NCBI GenBank assembly: GCA_019914945.1
Contig: CM034100.1
Coordinates: forward strand, 16,689,096 to 16,753,095
Reading direction: 5' to 3'
Origin: Typha latifolia
Taxonomy: Eukaryota > Streptophyta > Magnoliopsida > Poales > Typhaceae
Length of the DNA stretch: 64,000 nucleotides
The position numbers were made by a program, and so were the translations under genes. Shown here one piece after another: positions 22,936 through 33,222 of this stretch. Below the pieces are notes generated by a model. That model was not told the DNA's origin. It made no database searches and was given only the letters and a program-made list of their open reading frames with translations. How positions within the stretch are numbered: position 1 is the stretch's first letter; the number at the start of each line of letters is the position of its first letter.

Positions 22936-23478
22936 ATGGAGAGGTTTGGGAGATGCTCTAGAGAGAACAACAAATGGGGAAGAGGTGATCATCTTTATGG
23001 TGGCTTGATGAATGGCTTCTCATGGCCTCCAAGGTCATACGCTTGTAGCTTTTGCAAGAGGGAATTCAGATCAGCTCAAGCTCTTGGTGGTCATATGAAT
23101 GTTCATAGAAGAGATAGAGCTAGACTCAGACAGTCTCCTCCATGGGACACCTCACTTGCTAACCTTAACCCTATTCCAAACCTTAACCTTTCACCACCTT
23201 CTACTACCAGTGATGCTAAGTTCTCTCCAGTGAGATATACCTTCTCCTCTTTGGCCTCTCCTCACCCTCATTTCTGCTCATCCCCTTCGTCCGCGTCGTC
23301 GGCCGACCTGCTCCGCCCGCGATGCGAAGAAGTGAAAGCTAGCTTGGTTGGTGAAGCAGACATGAGAGGTCTTATGGTGGAGGATAAAAGTAATGCAAAA
23401 AGAAAGATTGTGAGCTTGGACTTGGAGATGGGAGTCTGCAGTGATTTGGATTTAGAACTTCGACTTGGGTACTCTTAA
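22936..23478 (+). CDS. SUPERMAN-like single C2H2 zinc-finger repressor
   Basis: Intronless, 180 residues. An open frame extends upstream to 22870, but the Met at 22936 ([11 protein letters not shown]) matches where SUPERMAN proteins start. Residues 28-65 contain [35 protein letters not shown], almost identical to the SUPERMAN finger; zinc ligands are C37, C40, H53 and H57, with the plant QALGGH signature at 48-53. A Ser/Pro-rich middle follows. The C terminus has IVSLDLEMG and ends [10 protein letters not shown], an EAR repression motif (171-177) placed as in SUPERMAN. SUPERMAN-clade proteins are nuclear repressors that limit stamen number and set floral whorl boundaries by recruiting TOPLESS-type co-repressors. 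A second EAR-bearing C2H2 gene lies 2 kb downstream in convergent orientation. Which SUP-clade member this is (SUP, ZFP10/11-like) cannot be decided here. Confidence 0.9.
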   Translation: MERFGRCSRENNKWGRGDHLYGGLMNGFSWPPRSYACSFCKREFRSAQALGGHMNVHRRDRARLRQSPPWDTSLANLNPIPNLNLSPPSTTSDAKFSPVRYTFSSLASPHPHFCSSPSSASSADLLRPRCEEVKASLVGEADMRGLMVEDKSNAKRKIVSLDLEMGVCSDLDLELRLGYS

Positions 23479-24474
23479 ATGTATAACTTTGTCACCATTG
23501 TGTGGTACTTAGTTATTTGCCTTTGTTGTTTCTTTTCTCTTCTTTCTTTGTTTGCAAAAAGGAAAAAAAAATGACACCATTGCTAGAGGTGGAATGAATG
23601 CTTGTATCCAAGGTGATCAGATGATGAGGGCTAGCTGTTTGACTACAGATATGTCATGTAAGGTTGTGGGATTCATTGGATCTATGTCTCCATCTCTTGA
23701 ATGTGATGATGCCGAGCTACTTGCCTTCATTTCCATGTTATTTAGTCATTTTATTCTGTGACTAGTTAACCATATTAAGAACTATGACATCATTTTATCA
23801 TGAGGTTAATTTATAACATGTAACAGATCCTCATTTCTCTTCACAGGATATATATATTTGATTGTTTTCACTGTGTTCGTTTATAAAATGCCTAAGTGGA
23901 GGTATCCATGTATAGATATGTACACATTGATCTCAACTTCTATGTGGTAATATGCATGCTAAAAACTATGTTAATTTGTAAGAGTAGGATGCAACTAAAA
24001 TAACCTTGATTGACAACAGCACATATTAATTCTAGCTACTTGGAGTTCCTTTGTATCCCCTTTGAAATCATGTCCCTTTAGTCATTGTGCATATCTATCC
24101 ATCTATCTATCTATGTGGATGCACTTCCCAATGGATTTTATCTTATGTGCGTTATGGCACAAGGGGGGTGTGTGCCTTGGAAAAGTTGTGGAAATGATGG
24201 TCATTGCCATACGAGGAATGGAAGGGAAGAGGTGTCAGTCTCAGACAAAAGTAAAGAGTGTTAGGCGAATTGGGGCATCTCTCTAGTAAAAAGGAGAGGA
24301 GTCAGTAGTTGAACAAAGAGTCCGGTCCATTAATTAAGTTCCCCAGTTAATGTAACATTTTAGATAGATTAGACATCTGGGTCGATTCTTTCTTTCATGA
24401 AACAAGCCACGACGAGCTCTATCTACATACATCTTCGTATGTATTACATTTTTACTTGTATCAAATGAAAAACT

Positions 24475-24511
<37 letters not shown>

Positions 24512-25513
24512 CACATAGCTTGCAGTTTTGCATTTGGCTACTGCTAAAGTAGAACTGTTTCCTTACTTCCTCACAAGATCCATTGAACAGGAACAGTTTG
24601 ATGACTTCTTCCTTTTGGCCAATAAGTTTGGGTCATGTAAACATCAATCTCTACGACTCGTTTTCCTTTCAACTGAATTTAAGAAGAATAAAAGAAATAT
24701 GTTCATTTATCCTATCAGAACTTTTTTTTTCCCTCTTCTTCTGCTAGCTAGCTTAGAATTATTCTAGTAATAATATCCAAGGATTGATCTATGCTTACTT
24801 ACTCATATATAGCCAAAGTTTTCTTATTGGTATTGTACTAGTGTGGCATGCTTTTGTTGCTGCTTAGAAGATCATATGCATGCATTTCTCTTCTCTCGAA
24901 CATTTTGGGCTAGTTTAAACTCATGATATTTTGTTGCATAAAATTGGATCACGCCACGCAAGTTAATTATTACTAATGTCTCAGATGAATCCTAATATGT
25001 ACGTTAGTTTAATTTCTCTAGAAGGTATGTATACATATATAGCTTTATACCTTACTAGTAGAATTAGAGAACATCTAAATACTACCTATTTTTATAGCTC
25101 TGAAGCACTGCAAAAATTTCAATTGAATTTAGTTACGAAACATATATATCTAGTATATATTGGAAGCCTATTTTTCATTAAACATTGTTGATTTCTATTG
25201 CTATGCACAGTAGTATGTAATCAAGAAAAATAAATTCTGCAAGTGGCTAAATTAATTAACCTTAGTTCTTATTATCATTCAACACGACTCACTTTCGAAT
25301 TATAAATTTGAAAGCCTTGCCATTCTTTCTTCCATTGTCTAACATCCACATCGTAGATATCACCAGCTTCTTCTAAGCCCTGTTGAACTTAAGAAACAAA
25401 TCAAGTGATGAACAAATTATATATACATGCATGCAATATTTTCTATACATGTATATATATAAATATAGTTTAAAAACTTTGTATGTACCAGTAGTAGTAT
25501 ATATTCATGCATG
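23479..25513. other. Intergenic DNA between two convergent zinc-finger genes
   Basis: Holds the 3' UTRs of both flanking genes and AT-rich DNA with a TA microsatellite. No gene is supported; small open frames at 23552, 24062 and 24528 show no family features. Confidence 0.55.
24478..24508. repeat. (TA)n microsatellite
   Basis: About 14-15 TA units in intergenic DNA. Confidence 0.9.
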
Positions 25514-26026
25514 CTAAGGCTGGTGACCTAGCCTGAGCTCCAAATCCACCTCTCTTTCTTCTGTCTCCCTCTTCTCGGATCCACCCACTTTGCTGCGAAA
25601 ATCCTCGCCATGCGCGTTTAACCCCAAGTGCAACTCCTGATGATCACCAAAGAGACTCAACTCTTGTACTGGCCTATGTGAATCCATTTGCTCATCCTCC
25701 CTTCCGAAGTACATGACATAATTCTTCGACGGCTCCGACAGTACTGGAGGATATGGATTGTAATAACCACAGGCCTCGAATTCCTCCCCGGCTTTTGCCG
25801 ACAAAGTTGACGTCGTCGTCGTCGTCGGTGGTAGTTGCCGCATCTTGGCTCGATCCTTGCGGTGGATGTTCATGTGCCCGCCTAGCGCCTGCGCGTTCGA
25901 GAAGCCTCTCTTGCAGAAGACGCACTCGTAGTACGACCTACCGGCGGCGCCGTCATCGGTGGTTTGCTCAGGGGAGCTTGCCTCATCACTTAAGGCCTTG
26001 GAGCCATTTTTGTGACTAGCTTCCAT
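25514..26026 (-). CDS. TAC1-like single C2H2 zinc-finger repressor
   Basis: Intronless, 170 residues, ATG at 26026. The finger (31-64: [20 protein letters not shown] then [14 protein letters not shown]) has ligands C35, C38, H51 and H55 and the QALGGH signature. [21 protein letters not shown] is the pattern of the TELOMERASE ACTIVATOR1 (TAC1) and related subgroup rather than of SUPERMAN. Three EAR-like motifs are seen: ELSLFG, ELHLGL and the C-terminal [11 protein letters not shown] (160-170), so a repressor role is expected despite TAC1's name. A polythreonine run (TTTTTST) follows the finger. The gene faces the SUPERMAN-like gene tail to tail. Its leader carries a CT/GA tract at 26055-26098. 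Confidence 0.87.
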   Translation of the reverse strand: MEASHKNGSKALSDEASSPEQTTDDGAAGRSYYECVFCKRGFSNAQALGGHMNIHRKDRAKMRQLPPTTTTTSTLSAKAGEEFEACGYYNPYPPVLSEPSKNYVMYFGREDEQMDSHRPVQELSLFGDHQELHLGLNAHGEDFRSKVGGSEKRETEEREVDLELRLGHQP

Positions 26027-26066
26027 CGATCTCTAACTCCTAATCTATGGAGAGCGAGAGAGAGGG

Positions 26067-26100
<34 letters not shown>

Positions 26101-26807
26101 CAAGAAATTAGGGTCAGATTAGGTGTTTGTTATTGTTTTGTGGGAAAAGAAACAAGAAGAGAGCATTGCTATTGTCACTGTGGTAAACTTGACGTGTAGT
26201 TTATGGTGTATATTAATTATATTTGGCCGGCCTTGGTATTTTGCTGGCTCACTGCCTAAGTTTCTTCATTATTCCAGTTAATAGTTTTTAATTAAATATT
26301 ATGATTAATACTTAACAGTGTGTCTGTAGCTAATTGACGCGGTTAAGGATCTTAATTAATTAATTCTCTCTCTGTTATCAGCTATTTCTTCTATCTATGT
26401 GTATGTATTCTATGCTTAATTAGAGATATAATCTGTTAATACGTGCATAACATTCTTCACATTGGCATGCATGGAAGCGTCAGCAGTCAAATGGTCAAAA
26501 TTTTGAAGTCAAGCATCCAATATTATAGCATAAGATTAGATAGTTTTCTGTTGACAAATTTATTAAAACTAACCTAGATTTTGATATAAAAACAAATACA
26601 GGGTGTTTTTTGATAAATTTTCTTTTCTGAAAATATAAATAGAGTTTTTATTTTTGTAACGTGAGTTGCGTATTCGGGTTCGGATCTGTTTGAAGTCGGA
26701 CTCTGAACTTCGGATCAAACGCGACAAGATCCGGATTGTTTTGTTTACGTTATTATATATATAATAAGGTTTTTTTTTTTGTTGTTGTTGTAAATAGTAG
26801 TAGTTCG
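26027..26807. other. Divergent promoter region between TAC1-like and METTL-like genes
   Basis: 780 bp shared by two head-to-head genes. TATATATAATAAG at about 26753-26766 lies 45-55 bp before the METTL-like start codon and may be its TATA element. Otherwise AT-rich with no gene seen. Confidence 0.45.
26055..26098. repeat. (GA)n microsatellite in the TAC1-like leader
   Basis: Interrupted GA tract (a GGGGGGA break near 26066-26072) 30-70 bp upstream of the start codon; CT on the transcribed strand. Confidence 0.9.
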
Positions 26808-29800
26808 ATGGCGGAAGAGAAGGAAGCGGAGTACTATTCTCGCGATTTCGAGTGGGAGGAGCTCCGAGACGAGATCGAGAAGGACTCGTCTCTCTCCCAC
26901 CACATTGCCCCTTTCATCTCCTCTTCCTCCTCCCCCCCTTCGCTCGAATCGGAGGCGTGGAGGAGATTCCACCGCCGCCATGCCACCGGAAGATTCTTTA
27001 AGGTTGTTGCCATACCCTTCTCAAATCTCTCTCTTTTATTCGTTGATTCGATTAGCGCCAGGAACTTTTGTTTTCTTTGGACAAACCCGATTCTTGAAGG
27101 TTATTCCCATATCCGGCTCGAATTTCTCGTCGTCTAATGGCAATAGTTGTGTTGATAAGGATTTGACGATCAGAACGCAGCTGATGGCGAGTCTTTGGCA
27201 GATTTTACGAAATTGTGAATTTTTTGTGGTGCCAGGAAAGAAGGTACTTGCTGAAGGAATTTCCCGAGTTGGTTAGCTGCGGAGATTCTGCCAAGGTCTT
27301 AGAGGTGGGATGTGGAAATGGGAGCACCGTTCTTCCCATCTTGCGGTATATTAACGCTTTTTCTTTTTTAAATGTGTAATGCCTATTTGTTGGACATAGA
27401 ATTCAGATCCATCCCAAATTTAGATGTTCCTTTTTTTTGTCAGTAATATGATCATTGTCATAGCTTAAGTTTTGGCTCTCTTTGATCATCTGCAGATTTG
27501 TTTGATATGAGATCTATTAAGTATGCACTTTAATGCTTTCTTTTTTCATGAGAATACCTCCTTGCAATTGTAATATATTACTTGATGGTGATCGTTCTCT
27601 CGTCCTATTGGATATCATTAGTTTTTAATCATCTAACTGGCTTTATGATGTCAAGGCTAGTAACAGTAATATTGTGCGAAATTGAGCTAATCGAAATTGT
27701 TTTGATTCAAGTAGTATGCAGCTATTGAAATCTCAAGGGAGTAAGAGTATAAGAGTACATATGCTTGCCTGTTTTTTTTTCTTTTATTTTGAAAAAATCT
27801 ACAGTATAGCTATGGACATGTTTTGCCTGTTGGTTGTTAAGTACAATAATGTGGTGCATGAGGCTCCTGTCAATGTGGGGTCTTCAGAGGGCAAGATGTT
27901 CTAGCCTTTATCCTGTCATGAATCCTTAATAGGTACCTGTCAGTCAACATTTTTTTTGGTTCTTTGATCTTTTCTCAGCCTTAATTCTCTAGATACCCAT
28001 TTGGTTCTAAGTTATCTTTTCCCATATTCTAGAATTGTAACCATATTAAATTATTTATACTCCAGATTAGAGATACTATTCAAATTATTTTACACATAAA
28101 CCCAATTATAATTTTACCCTTGATTTGATTAAAGCTATTTCAATAATTCTCTCTTATCTGTCCTATCACCCATATATCTTATTCTTACCCAAGCATGTGT
28201 TGCATACTTATAAGTATGTAACGCATACTTACAAAGAAAATGAGAGAGCTTTAATTTAAATTTATGTGTTAAATCAATGGTGTATGAGTTAATTCTCATT
28301 TCTTATTTATACTTTTACAACAATTTTATGTTACATCAAGGGTTATTATTATACTACTATTCTAGTTTACAACTAAACATTAAATTATCCTACTTTAGAT
28401 TAGAAGTACAATTTTATAAGAAAAATTAGAATAGCTACTTTAAATTTTCCCTTAGCCAGAAACCAAATGGGGCTTATAGTTCCTGTCTGAAAAAAATATT
28501 CATTTGATTCTTAAAGTTTCATATGAATCTTTAAACTAGCCTATTAGCAATTTTACGTTGATTTATTTTCGTAGGTATGGGGTTGCCAGTTTGCCCACTA
28601 TAATGGGCTACCTGATTATACGATCAATTTGCATTATTTCCATTACCACACGGAGTTACACATGTTGGTGCAAACAAATTTTCTGAGAAGTTATTGCTTT
28701 ATGTCTATCAGCTTCTCTATTCTCTTGAAGGCTCATCTTATTTTGGTGTTCTACATTTTTCTTCACATTTAATAAGCTTTTGTACCATGAAAAAATTCTG
28801 CAGGAAATGAAGGAAAGAGAAATAGCAGTTATTTCTAACATATGTTACCCTTGTTTTCTCTTTAAATGATGAAGCTTATATTTATCCTTGAGCACTTAAC
28901 TACTTTCTTTCTTGTCAAACAACCGTGATAAGCAGCATTATATTCCTTGCAGTGCAAGTCAGACTATTGTTGTCTATGGTTGTGACTGTAGTGAAGACAT
29001 TATAGAGAAGGCAAAGGAGATTGTGGCCACTTCTAACGGGGTTCCTGTTAAGAATCACTTCCTCCCATTTGTACTGGATCTTTCTGTAGATAACTTTCCA
29101 GATTGGTTGTTCTGCATGTCCTGTCAAAGTTCTTCAAATGAAAATCGAACCTTATCACAAGGTTACTAATTATTCTTTTTTTTATTAATTGTGGGTCCTA
29201 TGATTTTTCTTCTCTATGTATCTTCCAAGAACCTTGACTTACTGGTTTTCAATCTTCTTCTCTAGATGCTAATCAAGAAAATCTAACAAGATCAGATCCT
29301 TCCTCCTTGGGAGAAAATCAATGTTGCGTAGGCGGTGTTGATATTGTTACTTTGGTATGTAATTGCCACAACATGTAGTGATCTCATTTATGCTTAACAT
29401 GTCTTTTACTGAAGAACACCCATTTTAATGTTTTCTTGTCCTTCAAGTTCATGATTTTGCAAATCATCACTCGAATTAATGTCCGCTTTATTTATCTCTG
29501 AAACACAATGATGTATCCTTTTTCCAAATTTCAGTCTTTGAAGCTCAGTGCACATGATCCTTTTTTAATTCACTGCGTTTCTTTTTCCCTAGGATTAGAA
29601 TTGCTTGGATATGAAATAATGGAAGTGGAATACGAATCTTAAATTGACTCGGAGTGGGAGGCGTACTTCAATCTATATAATTAGCATAATACAAGTGGAC
29701 TTAGACTACTTAGTAATTTATCCCTATTTTGAATAGCATGGATCTCATTTATGTTTCAATATTAACATTAGTATGTGGCTTGGAAAGTGGAACTAGTAGT

Positions 29801-31437
29801 GCAGAATATTAAACAGTCTTTACAAACCATCCGAGTGCAAACTATTTTCATATTTGACTTGTTGAAATAATGCTTCGATACCTTTGATAACATTATAGTT
29901 TTTCATGATACTATTTTGTGATTTGCTGATAAAATAAGAAAGTTCTGTATGCATTATAAGTCAGCTGATGCAAGCAGTTCTTCTTTGTTAACCTTGTATC
30001 TAACCGCAATTCTCTTTTACAGATTTTCACATTATCTGCAGTACCTTTCAACAAAATGTCATTAATCATAGAGAAATGCCTCTCTGTCTTAAAGCCTGGT
30101 GGTCTGGTTTTATTTAGGGATTATGGTAATGATGTAATATCCAATCTTGGTTCACACTTCATCCCTTTTCTTCCGAGGGCAGATATTTGATTAATTTCCT
30201 CTTCCACTGAATCATTTGCTGCTACTTGTGAAATCTAGATGTTAGCTAACAATTAATTTGTGGCACTCAGGTCTTTATGACATGACAATGCTGCGATTTT
30301 TGCCAGACCAAAGAGTGGGGTACAGAGAGTACATGCGATCAGATGGCACGCTTTCATATTTTTTCTCCCTAGATATTGTTAGGGACCTTTTTGTTACAGC
30401 TGGCTTTATCAAGGTACTGTATCAATATTAGCAATATCATCAATTTTGTCATATTTATGCAATTTATTCGATGTTGAGATGCTAGCTTGGAAAAGTGGTA
30501 GGCAACATAGTCATATGAATTAATGATGTAAACCTCTCTAACTCCACATTATATATACTAGATAGCATCTAACTCATAGGCCCAACTGCCTAACCATCTG
30601 AGCTAAAGTTAAGGTTGTGCTGATTGACCGATTCATAAGAAGTTATCGGAACCTATTAATCAAGTTTTTACTTCAGGTAACAAACCCAAGTAGCACATTC
30701 TTGTCTATCCTCTATAGAAAAAACACTTTGCATTTGCCTCTGTTTTGGTGCATGGAGCCAAACCAAGGTTGCCTGTGCAACATGCTGTTCTAAGCTGCTG
30801 ATGGAGTAGCACCTTGCATCCCATGGCACTCTCTTATGAGGCACCTAATGGATCAGGCAGTGCCTGGCATGGTACTTGGAGCATCATGGCGGAAAATCAA
30901 GTTAGGTGATGTACAGGAATTGGATGTGAAATCACTTTCATCAACCCTTCACCAGGCGTATATTAGTTTTTTTCTCCTAGAATAAGAAATCAAATGAATG
31001 GAAGAACATCCTTCCATTGAAGATATCTCAAATGCCCTGAACTTGATCCTGTTGCCTTGTCTGATTGAAACGTCCTTTGCTTCTCTATTGTTCTATGCAA
31101 TTGACATCTAGTAACAAAATATTATAATATTCATTAAATATTGTTGGAAGTTTCTTCTTTTCGTTTTATATGTCTTACTGTTTGACCTTATATTGGATTT
31201 TCTCGATTGTGCTCCTGACACAACTTTAGATAAAAAGTAGATGACAAACCCTTTTTTTTTTCAGTTTCATTGATGGTTATTATATGTTGGTTTTCACTTT
31301 CATTATTGATCTACTAATATATGTTGATTTTCATCCAGTTGGAGCTTCAATATTGCTGTGTAAGATCAGTGAATCGTCGGAATGGGAAGAAGATGCGTAG
31401 GGTTTGGGTACATGGGAAGTTCCAAAAGCCCATATGA
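26808..31437 (+). CDS. METTL2/METTL6-type tRNA N3-methylcytidine methyltransferase
   Basis: Seven exons fit with GT-AG borders and kept frame: 26808-27002, 27236-27345, 28953-29161, 29266-29354, 30023-30125, 30271-30413 and 31339-31437, for 315 residues. The N terminus (SRDFEWEELRDEIEKDSSL) and WRRFHRRHATGRFFKERRYL match the family's pre-domain, which ends with the K-RR-L-KEFPEL block. The SAM-binding motif I is VLEVGCGNGS (86-95). Motif II follows as VVYGCDCSED, then VDIVTLIFTLSAVP, GGLVLFRDYGLYDMTMLRF and LDIVRDLFVTAGF. The C-terminal NRRNGKKMRRVWVHGKF is the usual closing strand. The enzymes methylate C32 in the anticodon loop of tRNA-Ser or tRNA-Thr; which tRNA this one uses cannot be told. 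Introns 2 (1.6 kb) and 6 (0.9 kb) are long; intron 2 carries a MITE-like element. Confidence 0.9.
27996..28472. mobile_element. MITE-like element in intron 2 of the METTL-like gene
   Basis: The ends are inverted: CCCATTTGGTTCTAAG at the left and, reversed, CCCCATTTGGTTTCTGGCTAAG at the right, about 477 bp apart. The interior is AT-rich, non-coding, and has a perfect 16-bp palindrome (CATACTTA/TAAGTATG) at 28203-28218. A target-site duplication is not clear. Size and ends fit a non-autonomous DNA transposon; the superfamily is open. Confidence 0.55.
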
Positions 31438-32399
31438 AGTTTATTACTTTATATTAATCCTTTGAGGGAGGTAAAGTAGAATGATAAATGATTCTGCTCT
31501 TCAAATTGTTCAGATTTAGTTGAAATATAAATGTGATTAATATATGCTAGACTTCAAAATTAGTAAAGATTTAATTATATACATAAACATACTTACGTAT
31601 GCACACATATACACACAAATATATGTTACATCTGTCATAGGTTTGATAATATGCTTAGAATTAAACATTAAATTTTACTGTAATAGAAAGTAAAACAGTA
31701 CTGAAATAGTGAAATTGTTGATAACAAAATGGAATGGAGATTAATTAGTGAAGATGGACCGACTAGTCAGTTTATCAATTTTTAACCTATTTCTGAGAAA
31801 TAGAGAAGGGTCCATTTTATCTTTACTCATTCCATGACCTCTATTAGATGGAAGATGATCGTGAATCATTAAATGTTTGGTCCAATATATCCAGGAAGAA
31901 TGCAGGAAAAAAATATGGCAGAGAAAAATAATGAAATACCAAAGTCAGATTAGGTCTCATCTCCACATGTAAAGAGTTAAAGGTTAAAAGAATTGCTATG
32001 AAATAGTGGGCCTGCAACTTCCTGGCTTTTAAATAGATTTTACATGAAAAAAATTCTTTTTGTTTGTTACAGCCGATTATCTTGTCTTTTCACATGGGTT
32101 CAGTTAGCACGAACTAGATTTGTTGAGCAACTCATGCATGAAGCAGAGAACCATCGAGAGTTACAAGTAAGGTTTAGTTGCATGTAAAATAGAAAATAAT
32201 GTAAAGAAATTAATATGAAGTGGTTCTTAGTTCGTAACTTACTGACTGAAGCTCTTAAATTGATTTGAATTCTGTTCTGGATACCTTAGTCCAGCTCTAC
32301 CTATGTGATACATGAGTACATTAAGATAAAAAGGAGCCTTCTGCATGTAGAACAGTAGTAAGACCAAAATCTAGTGAAGATGTCTACTAATTAACTTCC
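31438..32399. other. Intergenic: 3' UTRs of METTL-like (+) and LBD (-) genes
   Basis: Convergent 3' ends. AT-rich DNA without supported coding sequence. Confidence 0.55.
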
Positions 32400-33143
32400 T
32401 CATGGCCGATGGACATAAGCATAAGCAACTGACAAAAGGTCCTCCATGTCATTGTACTCTGGCCTGCAAGTGTTAGTTTGCATGTCGAGAGAAGCTATGG
32501 CACTATAAGAGCTATCTTCTATCATGTCAGAATCTAAGCCATACCCATGAAAAGACTGCATACATTTGGATTCAAGAAGCCTGTTGTTGCAATAGTTCAG
32601 GCCGTCCCAATTTGGACAGAGGTCTTGTCCATCTCCTTCTTGAGGTGGGTCTTCACAGTAGAGCTTGTTATACTGAGGTGTTGGACTGGTAGCGGAACAA
32701 GTCATAGGTCCTTCTAATGGGTCTTTGAGAGAGGCTAGTTGTGCTTGAAGATTCATGACCTTTGCATGTAGACATTGAGAATGTGAAAATTATGCATAGA
32801 ACAAGTAATGTTTGAGGACTAACATGACATGCTAAATGCTGAATGATGAATGCAGCATACATACTTGTTGTTGGAGCGCGAAAATATGTGCAACACAACC
32901 GTATATTGGGTCTTGCAGCCTAGCTTGAGCCTCATAGGAGATTGTGATGGCGGCCTCAGAACGGTCTGTCACAGGGAGTTGCATGAGGAGCTTCGACACG
33001 TTACTTGCACCAAAGACTTTATGGATGGCTGCAAAGTGCTCCACATCTTGTTCGTGGCAGAAGTAGGGGGCAAAAACACAGCCCTTGACACACTTCCTTC
33101 TCAGGAACTTGCAAGCTCCGCAGGGAGAGCCAAAGCCTGTCAT
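32400..33143 (-). CDS. Class I LOB-domain (LBD) transcription factor
   Basis: Two exons, 33143-32865 and 32759-32400, joined in phase 0 across a 105-bp intron (CAA/GTATGT, CAAAG), give 212 residues. The LOB domain starts at once: C8-x2-C11-x6-C18-x3-C22 in [17 protein letters not shown], then the GAS block with [17 protein letters not shown], then [15 protein letters not shown] and [18 protein letters not shown], a leucine-zipper-like coiled coil. The intron lies within the coiled coil at the QQQ/V position, the usual site in this family. The combination resembles the LBD16/18/29 group, whose members act downstream of auxin in lateral-root formation; the exact member is not assigned. The Met at 33143 fits a TATA-like box about 75 bp upstream and the family's short N terminus. 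Confidence 0.9.
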
Positions 33144-33214
33144 CTTGACCTTCAGGAATTGGTGTATTTTCTTGTGTGCTAAGTATTGATGCAGTACGGG
33201 CCTACTGGCTTTGC

Positions 33215-33222
33215 TTATAAAT
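33215..33222 (-). promoter_or_regulatory. TATA box of the LBD gene
   Basis: ATTTATAAG on the minus strand, about 75 bp before the start codon, implying a short leader of around 45 nt. Confidence 0.5.
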
